Program-made: the position numbers and the translations under genes
Part shown: piece by piece, positions 55,839 to 64,000 of the stretch
How positions within the stretch are numbered: the first letter of the stretch is position 1
How the letters are laid out: the number at the start of each line of letters is the position of its first letter
Notes under the pieces: model-generated
What the model saw: only the letters and a program-made list of their open reading frames with translations
The model's database searches: none
What the model was told of the DNA's origin: nothing
NCBI GenBank assembly: GCA_009193035.1
Contig: SWDT01000003.1
Coordinates: 992,001-1,056,000, forward strand
DNA from: Halicephalobus mephisto
Lineage: Eukaryota > Nematoda > Chromadorea > Rhabditida > Panagrolaimidae
DNA length: 64,000 nt
Direction: 5' to 3'

Positions 55839-58150
55839 CTAAACCTTCTTGATAACAACGGAAAAATAATTGTGTCCAGCAGGAATGTCGATCTCGGGGT
55901 TGAAATGGCGGATAAGGCGTTGAGTAACGGGCGAATGAACAAGAAGATAGGTAATGACATTGTCTGCTGAAACAACTCCGGCTGCTTTCTTGTCTTTCAG
56001 GTACGCGAGAAGATTTTCGACTGGACGATCACGCTCGACGGCGAAGGCCACTGCTATCTCATCCTCGTTGAAGTTGACAATTTTGTCGAACAGATTGTCA
56101 TCAAGGGGTAGTCTCTGATTCAAAACCAACTTCAGAGCTCGTCCTTCTTCATCCCTGAGGTAATCTTGGAGTATATCCTCACTTCCCGATATACGATGAA
56201 GACTAATGGGGTAGTCCGTCTTCTTCAGAGTCACACTTCCCTTCCAAGTTGCAACTTTCTCCTTCTGGAGCTCCTGAATCGTGGTGATCTTGGCAGACCC
56301 ATTTTCAGACTTCGAAACGGGACGAGAATAGGAAGACGAGCGTGAACGTTCCAGGATAGGTGGTGGTGTTCTCGGTCCACGTCCTCTTTTTGGCGAAACT
56401 CTTTCAACGGAAGAACTTCTACGTCTTTTTCTCGTATCAGTTGTTATCTTCGCGTAATCAACACAGATTCTGTGGCCTTTATCAAGCATAAAGTCCTGCA
56501 TACCTTTGAAAGCATCTGCAGCAGCTTGATTATCAGTGAACCTACAAAAACCAAAATCAGAAACAACTCCCCCGAGAACTACTTACGTTACATACGCAAA
56601 TTCATCTCCCTCTCTGTATTCGAGATCTTCAATCGGTCCATAACGATCAAATTCTTTTTCTAACATAGAACCAGTGGTCCATGTTCCGAGATCTCCGACC
56701 CATAATTTTCTTGAAGGTTGAGCTTTCCCATAGCCGATCTTGCATCGTCTGTTCGACTCTCTTCCAACGATATCACCGTCAAGAGCCCTTCGAGCAGCTT
56801 GAGCATCCCGTATGGACTGAAAGCACTCATTGAAACACCATAATTATTCACAAAGAACCTACACAAAAAAGCACAAAGGCATAACTAGCATTGCCTCCAT
56901 CAGCTTGTTTAATTTCGACATCTTCAACTCTGCCGAATCTTTCGAAAACTTCACGAATTTCGCGTTCAGTTGTGAATGCAGAGAGATTCCCAACAAACAA
57001 GGTTCTCGTAGGGATCTCATTGTTGACTTTAATGATAGGACTTCTTTTATGCTGAGGGGGAGTTCTGCGTCGCTCACGGTCTCTCTCAGGAGATCTCTCA
57101 CGTCTGTCCATCAGAGAACGATTGTATCTATCAGGGATATACTTTCCCTCTTGGTCTCTAACGACTCCCGTTGGATCCAAACAGACGCGGCTTCCGAGAA
57201 GCTTCTTCAGAATGGGGATCTTGGTTCTTCTAATATCCTTAGCACATCCGGCTTCATCAAAATTCACATAAGCGAATAAATCTTGATCTCCGTCGTGTTT
57301 AACCATTTTTACCTGAACAAGGGTGGTAATTAACGTCAGGGGAATTGCCAGGAAAAACAAACCTCAAATCTTCTATAGTCACTAAATTCTCTTTCTAGAA
57401 TACTTTTCACGTCTTCTTTAGCAAGTCTGTTATCGAAGTTCGAGATTCTCAAGTTGTTGTAGTGATTTGGAGACTGATCTCCGAAACGTTCACGATAAAA
57501 CTTTGACAAGTGCGGTGATCCGGATCGTCCTCTACCGTTGCTGCTGGAATTACACAACACATTATTAGGAAATGACATACAATCACCTCAAAGATTGTGC
57601 GCTACAAATTCCGACAGCTTTTAAGTCCTAGTGTGCATGCGATAATTTCCGATTTGCACAACAGTGATTTCGTAATCCACGTTTGGTATCTGTCATTCAA
57701 CCGAAAAAGTTTGGAAACTAGTGGATTCAGGTTTTATGAAATATAAAAAACATTATCAACTCTCGGGGATTATGGATTGCATATGAAAGCGCAGATAAAT
57801 ATCGAAAAACCGTAACTAGCATGGGAAAATGAGATTTGGGATGAGTTAGTTCATTTTCTATTGAAAATGATAAGTGAAAGTGCATGTAACACTGAGTTAG
57901 GATGAGGATGTACGTTTTTCACTGAAGTTGATATATGAAAGTACATGTAAAAAGGAGTTGGTTCATTTTCCACCGAATGTGATAGATGAAGACATGTAGA
58001 AATGAGCTAGTTCATTCCCGACTGAAATTGATATATGAAAACTTACAATCTGTCAGGAGAACGGTTGTTTCTTCTTCCATACTCAGGAGAACGACTCTCG
58101 GTTCGTCTAGCCCGCCTGGAGTCACGTCGGTCGTCCCGGTTGAACCCCAT
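55839..58150 (-). CDS. grld-1: RBM15/Spenito-type protein: three RRMs plus SPOC
   Basis: Exons 58047-58150, 57363-57543, 56863-57312, 56587-56816 and 55839-56541 join in phase to 555 residues. An Arg/Ser-rich N-terminus (MGFNRDDRRDSRRARRTESR) precedes three RRMs with RNP2 cores NLRISNF, TLFVGNL and KLWVGDL; KIGYGKAQPSRKLWVGDLG is typical of this family. An RS linker (KRRRSSSVERVSPKRGRGPR) leads to a C-terminal SPOC domain (ATWKGSVTLKKTDYPISLHR to LLAYLKDKKAAGVVS and FSVVIKKV). RBM15/Spenito proteins act in RNA processing and the m6A writer complex in other animals; C. elegans GRLD-1 controls glutamate-receptor expression. The phase at each junction is consistent. Confidence 0.92.
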
Positions 58151-58877
58151 ATTTCAAGAATAATCAATGGACAACTAAAAATAAAATACGGCTCATGCAA
58201 TTAATCAACAGCAACTCGACGCGCAAAATATCCCAGCATGAGTTAAAACCTGACGACAGGTAGCTTTGTAATTGAAACTAAGGCAACGCTGTGGTTTAGA
58301 AATGCGCGGCATTGGAGACGGCTTGTCCCAGGGCAACTCGACTCACAATAAATCGTTGAGGCGGGAAAATATAAAATATCGCTAGATTAAAATTTCAAAA
58401 AATCAAAAAAAATTAAATACACACAAATAACAGCGAATTGAATATATCTGAAAATTTTTAGGAATTACAAATAGTGGCTCAGACTCGGCCTATAGTCATC
58501 AACAACGTTTGAATTACTCGACCATGATCAGAATAGCTTCTCAAGTTTGTCGTCATCGCCACGAAGTACGTTAAATACAAAATCCGGAGCGAATCACAGG
58601 ATAAAAATTAGGATAAAAATCTTGAACAACAATGATCGATAATAGGCGCGACCGAGCGAGAGAGGCCTGCCTGTCCGGGAGCGTGCGTCCCTGCACGAAG
58701 GAGGTTTCTCTGGCTCGTGGACTGACTTCATTGCCGAAGGGGATCGCGTTTACTGACCTCATTCAGCAAATTAACCTTACTTCATATATTAAATGTTGTC
58801 TAATCATCAAATCTAAAAACTTGGGGAAAAATGACAGGTGGTTCTTTTGGTTTTATTTTGTTATTTTTAATACCACA
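58151..58877. promoter_or_regulatory. Bidirectional region between grld-1 and farl-11
   Basis: 727 bp between divergent start codons, GC-richer at 58230-58330 and 58640-58760 (gcgcgaccgagcgagagag). It contains a long plus-strand open frame from 58632 that runs into the STRIP1 start, but its composition and lack of homology argue against coding. No factor site named. Confidence 0.45.
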
Positions 58878-61800
58878 ATGACAGGCGACGAAAAAACAGC
58901 CCCTCCGGTCATTAGACGTAATGTACGTCCAAGTTTTGCGGATGATGGTGAGTTTTTTACGCGTCTTCGGAATGTCCAATTAAGCCATGCTTACTCGATT
59001 TCAGTCTACGGCCAAACTGGCTCTACCGAAAGCCGCGGGAATGGTCGGTTTTTTTCCATTCTTGTCGCTCGCGCATGTGTCTTTTTAAATAAAAAAGGCG
59101 GGAAAAATCTATAATTTTAGGTGCTATTTCGACCACAACAGTCATATCTGGTCAGCAGATTAAATCAAAGACAGACATGTGTGAATCTTCGTTGGCACAA
59201 CGTCGAGCTGCAAATTTGCCCAAATTGAAAGAACTGGCCCCGGACACCAAACCCAGCATGGACTTCTCTGTTGAGGCTTTGTTTTTGGGTTTCATATATC
59301 AATTTTCCGTTTTTAGTACAAATCAGAAATGGCCGACATTGACTACCGCTACGCCGACAGCGACTGCTACGAAAACGAACTTGCGGAACTGTATACCTAC
59401 TCCGAAATGGAAGACTGGGCCATAGGACTGGAAACCTTCAACAAATACACCGATCATCGAAATGTAATTTTTTTTGTTTTCGAAGTTAGTTGTGGTTTTC
59501 AGATCCCGCAAACATGGAAAACGACGGATTTGAAAGAGAAAAAACGGGTCGTGGCGGACTTGATCCAGATGCTGGAGAGCACCGAGAGCTCTATCAGGTT
59601 GGAGGCCGCTAGACTGTTCCTGTACCTCCTTCAGGGGGCTTTCGGGGACTTCAGATCCACGGAAGAGGAAGATAACGAAGAAGTCAACATCGACAAACTG
59701 AATTTCACCGGCGACAAAGGCACCGGCGGAAAAGAACACGAATGCCTCGTTTCTGGAGCTGTTAATGCTTATTTTTTCTACGAACAAGGCTTGTATCCTG
59801 CTCTGTGTTCGATGCTACTTTGTGAAATCCAAGAACCGTTCGATGTCAACTTGTGCGCCGACAGATCCAGGAGCAGACAGTCCTCTATGTCGAACAGCAG
59901 CAGGTCCGCCAGCAACATCGACCTCGCCGACAGCTGTGGATCAGCGGAACGAAGAACCAAGAAATCCGCCACTTTAGCCGACAACGAAAGCATCAGAATC
60001 GTCCTGAATTCGTTGTATCATCTCCTGGAGGCAATCAGACGAGAAGACTGGCTCGAGGAACTGGCCGATTTTTCGCATTATTCCGTCGACGAATTGGTCA
60101 ATTTAAAAAAACGGTTTTTAGTCGAATTAGAAGAACCCCTAGAAACGGTCAGGATTCCCCTAGTGGTGGTCCTGTTCGACATGATGCCGTCGTTCGCCAG
60201 AGGACTGAACCCACATTACCCGATGAAGAAGGTTCTGGTTCTTGTTTGGAAAATCCTACTCTCGACTCTCGGAGGATTCGAGGAGTTAAGATTGGAAAAA
60301 AACAGATTAAGAACAGAAGCCGGATTGCCGATCATTGAAGACACAATCGAAGTCGCGAGTCAGCTGAAGTCCGTCCGGATAAACTGCGACGGCGGAATCC
60401 TCAGTTTCAGACGTATGTTTTTTAATTTTCATATGTAATTCCGTCACATCGTGTCCGGCAATGTTAGAATTTCCTAAAAATTAGGGATTTTCATAGATTT
60501 CGTAATATCACCGGAGATCCACCTATGGTCTTCCATCCCTTTCCTTTCTAGGTATTTTACGGCTAAATTCAAATAAGTTACGAATTTTTCATGAATATGA
60601 ATCTTTTATATATGAATTTTAGAGTTGAAGCATTTCTGGATTATATATATATGAATTTTAGTGTTTGTTATATATCAATTCCTAAATCCTACATGAATAT
60701 TTTAAATTACTTATATATCAATTTCTAAATCCTACATATTAATATTTTAAATTACTTATATATCAATTTCTAAATCCTACATGAATATTTTAAATTACTT
60801 ATATATCAATTTCTAAATCTTACATGAATATTTTAAATTACTTATATATCAATTTCTAAATCCTACATGAATATTTTAAATTAGTTATATATCAATTTCT
60901 AAATCCTACATATTAATATTTTAAATTAGTTATATATCAATTTCTAAATTTCCTATGTATCAATTCCTAAATGCTGTATTAATTTCTTCATTCTGTAAAG
61001 ATTTCGGGATTTCCTGTATATGGATTTTCGAATGCCTTTTCTGTAAATTTCTAAACTCCCCATTTATAAAGAAATCAAAAATTCATATAGGTTCTTGAAT
61101 TTCCTTTATATCAACTTCCGAACTCCTCCTGATGTTGAGTTTTTTTTTCGCCGATGAGCTGTTTATCAGATTGAACAACTTTTTCGATCAGTGAATTTTT
61201 GCCGACGCTTGTTTACGTGATTTTTCTGAATTTTTACGACTTGGTTCAAATTAGAGAGAACCAATGCCGTGCAATTTTGTCAATATTTTCATTAAAATTT
61301 CTTATTTAGAATTTTCAACGAATTTCCCTAAGTTTAGTATTCTTATTATTTTGAATGTGGATTTTATTTCCATTAGACTGTAGATATTATGGAATTTAGA
61401 AAGTGGGTTTAGATTATTTGGGATTTCACAGGAGGGAATCCTAAAATTGCAATTTTTTGGACATGAGTTCCTGAATTTTCGACTTTTCATATATGAATCC
61501 TAAAATTTTATTACTGAATTCTAAATTTTCGAATATTTTAAGGTTCTTATAAACTCTTAAATTTCCTTCCAATTGAATTCTTAAACTTTTTAAACCAACT
61601 TTGTGTAATTTTTAAATTTAATTTCTGATTATAATTAAATATTCAATCGATTTTACTTTTAGTAGTAACTAATAGTTCACGCGAAATTAATTACAATTTA
61701 TTTGGTATTATTATGATGATGAATTGAAGGGCATTGAATTTCCCATAGATGTCTAAAGTCAGTTATTTCTTGTCTATTGCGAGTGAACGCTCTCTCGCTT

Positions 61801-64000
61801 AGTTGTTAACTGACAGTTTGATAAGTGAAATGACAAATCTGGCCAATTAGTGCCAAGTGAACTCTCTCTCGCTCGGTTGTTCACTGGCAGTTTCATAAGT
61901 GAAATGACAAATCTGGCCAATTAGTGGATTTTTTGGAAATTGAAAATTACAAACTGATAATTTTTTAAATATGATTGAAATTTGATAGTAATGCTTTATA
62001 TATTGCAGCTCCTGTGAAAGAAAGACTCTACCATCCTCCGAGATCGATTTCTAGGCAGTTGGCTTGTGCTTCTGGAGACGGATCAAAGGACGAAGATGAA
62101 CCTCCAGCCGAATCCGGAGGACCTCGTCGACGAGGCGGATCTTCTGATGAAGACGACGGCACAGATGGATTGCCGGGTGTTGGAGCGGAAGACGAAGTTA
62201 TTGATGAAAAAAATACAGTACCTAATGCAAAAGCAGAAGATTCATCTCCACCACCGGATAATTTTGTTTCAACTCCTACTGTAGTCAAAAGTCAACCTAG
62301 ATTTGCAGGGAATATTGTATATCAAGAATTCCACGGAAGAGGGGACTTGACCCCGAAGGCTGGATCGCCGAAGAAAATCGGTCTTCCATGGGCCCCGAAA
62401 GTTAAGGAATCTCAAATTGATCTGTTTTTGCAGCAATCGAGAGAAAAGTACTTTGGATATCAGATTCCAGGGGATTTGACGACTACTTTTTGTCTTCCTA
62501 AACCTTTGGAGTTGAGCATGGAAGCCCTGAAACGGCACATTTACAAATCCCTAAGTGAAATCCAGATTTCTGACGACGTGAAATACAACAAGTATCCATT
62601 TACTCAGAAAGAAAAAATCAAAAATACTCCGATTGAAAGATTGTATACTTTACTACTTCCTGGGATGGGAGATTACTTGGTTGCGATTTTGAAAATTCTC
62701 CTGGCTGCTTTGCCGAGCTCGAAATCCAGAGGGGATGCTTTGTCCATCTTGTCGGATGTGCTTACTCCTGAAACGGATAACAACGAAATGTTGTCGAATT
62801 CTATCAATCTGGACGCTTCGACGAGGAATGTCCTCGAGGAACACGTGAGAGTGGCGATCGACATTGCAAGACACAAGGAAGTCATGATTAAAGCAATTTC
62901 AGGTATTTTTATTTTGTTGTTTAAATGGCTTAGAATTAATCATATTTATCAATATGAATCTGTTGGACAACATTTGATCATGTTGAATTGTGTTCCGTTA
63001 ATGCTGAAATTTTTGGATCAAAATATGGTGAGATATATTCAAGCAAAAAACGAACTTGCTCCTTTTAACTATCCCGGTGCTCCTTTGTTTTTCGCAAGAA
63101 ACAGAGAAGAATGGCCAACGTTGAACGCGGATAACGTGGATGATTCGGATCAAGATTCCCAAAGTTACTTCATATGGAGAAATGTATTTTCGTCAATCAA
63201 TATTGTCAGATTATTAAATAAAATTACAAAAGGACGACAACCAAGAACAATGATGTTAGTCGTTTTCAAATCGGCCCCGATTTTGAAGAGATGTCTAAGA
63301 GTCAAATGTGGAATTTTTCAACTTTATTGTTTGAAATTATTGAAATCTCAATGTAGATTTCTAGGACGACAATGGAGGAAATCAAACATGGACGTCATGT
63401 CGGCGATATACACGAGAGTCAGACACAGATTGAACGACGATTGGGCTTATGCAAATGACACGAGAAATAAGCAATGGGATTTTCAGAATGAAGAAAAAGA
63501 TTTAAAACTTGCTGTTGAAAGATTTCATTCAAGAAGATATTCGAAACTTTATCCTCAATTCAAATTAGGTAAGTTTAAAAAATTTCTCGAAAATTTTCGA
63601 ATTTAAAGAATTTTCTAATTTCAAAAAAAAATTTTAAAAATGTTTGAATTTTTAAATTTTCTAATTTTTAAAATTTTTTTATTTTCTAATTTTTTAGAAT
63701 GTTGTGATTTTTACGAAAATTTAAAAATAGGTTTTTGAAGATTTTCTAAAATTAATATTTGTAGAGCCTATTGAAGCGGCGGGTGGGTCGAAAGATTACT
63801 TTGATCTGACGTCGATGTCGGATTTCGAACCTGTGGACAACTGTCTTCAGTCCGTACTTAGTTTTGAACCTGTGTACAGTGAAAGATTCAAAAGAAATTA
63901 CGAAAAATGGCTTGAAAATGAAGTTTTTAAACACAGAATCAACTGGGATGCTCTTCTGGAAAGCACGAAAGGAATTTCTGGACGTCTGCAGCTAGATGAG
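58878..64000 (+). CDS. farl-11: STRIP1/2 (FAR11-like) STRIPAK scaffold, 3' end beyond window
   Basis: Exons 58878-58947, 59005-59043, 59121 to about 59269, 59317-59463, 59503-60412, 62009-63568 and 63765 to the window edge. Start MTGDEKTAPPVIRRNVRPSF. STRIP hallmarks are DYRYADSDCYENELAELYTY, NPHYPMKKVLVLVWKILLST then LGGFEEL, GLPWAPKVKESQIDLFL, LLPGMGDYLVAILKILLAAL, LGRQWRKSNMDVMSAIYTRV, RHRLNDDWAY, and the partial FEPVYSERFKRNYEKWLENE. STRIP proteins scaffold the PP2A-kinase STRIPAK complex; C. elegans FARL-11 works in ER/nuclear-envelope organisation and germline. The exon 3 donor is uncertain (gttgag after ATGGACTTCTCT, or a nearby alternative). The 1.6 kb intron before exon 6 is repeat-rich. 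Confidence 0.93.
60640..60965. repeat. Tandem repeat in the large farl-11 intron, about 60 bp unit
   Basis: About six copies of ttatatatcaatttctaaat followed by cctacatgaatattttaaatta. Flanking intron sequence continues as degenerate versions to about 61110. Confidence 0.85.
61770..61927. repeat. Direct repeat of about 76 bp in the large farl-11 intron
   Basis: Two copies containing gtgaac or gtgaact, ctctctcgct, gataagtgaaatgacaaatc, and tggccaattagtg. They resemble the dispersed unit clustered at 48680-49390. Confidence 0.75.

Noticed and set aside
58632..59114. 160-codon plus-strand open frame before STRIP1
   Set aside because: Composition is promoter-like, it runs through the real STRIP1 start and first donor, and it resembles no protein I know.

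Overview
The window is nuclear DNA of a free-living-type nematode, probably a rhabditid. Genes have several exons and short introns with GT..AG ends, donors are often gtaagt or gtttgt, and acceptors are tttcag-like. Several start codons sit a few bases after such an acceptor, as expected of spliced-leader trans-splicing. Coding DNA has moderate GC, while introns and intergenic DNA are very AT-rich and full of tandem minisatellites. The species cannot be named from the sequence. From memory, many C. elegans counterparts of these genes (dymeclin, rab-7, klp-17, hphd-1, snrp-200, rgs-3, farl-11) lie on chromosome II.

Layout. 135-572 (+): last exon of dymeclin. 2116-4881 (+): a predicted fusion of most of a Rab7 GTPase to the C-terminal three quarters of TELO2/CLK-2. 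6621-7334 (-): intact rab-7. 7817-11591 (-): a C-terminal-motor kinesin-14. 15451-19310 (-): trefoil plus GH31 alpha-glucosidase. 22977-26011 (-): hphd-1/ADHFE1. 27338-29422 (+): seven-TM gustatory-receptor-like protein. 33004-36139 (+): secreted or single-pass TPM-domain protein. 36816-38060 (-): secreted Gly-rich nematode protein. 38201-44843 (-): Brr2/SNRNP200 helicase, head to head with PIG-S at 45097-47567 (+). 48069-51878 (+): a tentative small gene. 53594-55490 (+): double-RGS protein (rgs-3 type), converging on 55839-58150 (-), an RBM15/Spenito (grld-1) protein. The latter is head to head with STRIP1/FAR11 (farl-11), 58878 to beyond the window end (+).

The most unusual feature is the rab-7 duplication. 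A 573 bp block of rab-7, with two introns, occurs twice in opposite orientation (2158-2730 and 6729-7301). I count three differences, all synonymous, and both introns are identical. In the first copy the block joins TELO2 in frame, giving a predicted 757-residue Rab7-TELO2 chimera without Rab prenylation cysteines and without the N-terminal part of TELO2.

Most genes are housekeeping: endolysosomal traffic (rab-7, a TFEB-type E-box upstream), Golgi (dymeclin), splicing (Brr2), GPI anchoring (PIG-S), STRIPAK signalling, G-protein signalling and RNA regulation. Between them are nematode-specific secreted and membrane proteins and extensive repeat DNA, including a tRNA-derived SINE-like element, a roughly 34 bp satellite family in both orientations at five or more places, and tandem echoes of a neighbouring gene's 3' end. 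I saw no CRISPR array, rRNA, canonical tRNA or intact transposase gene.
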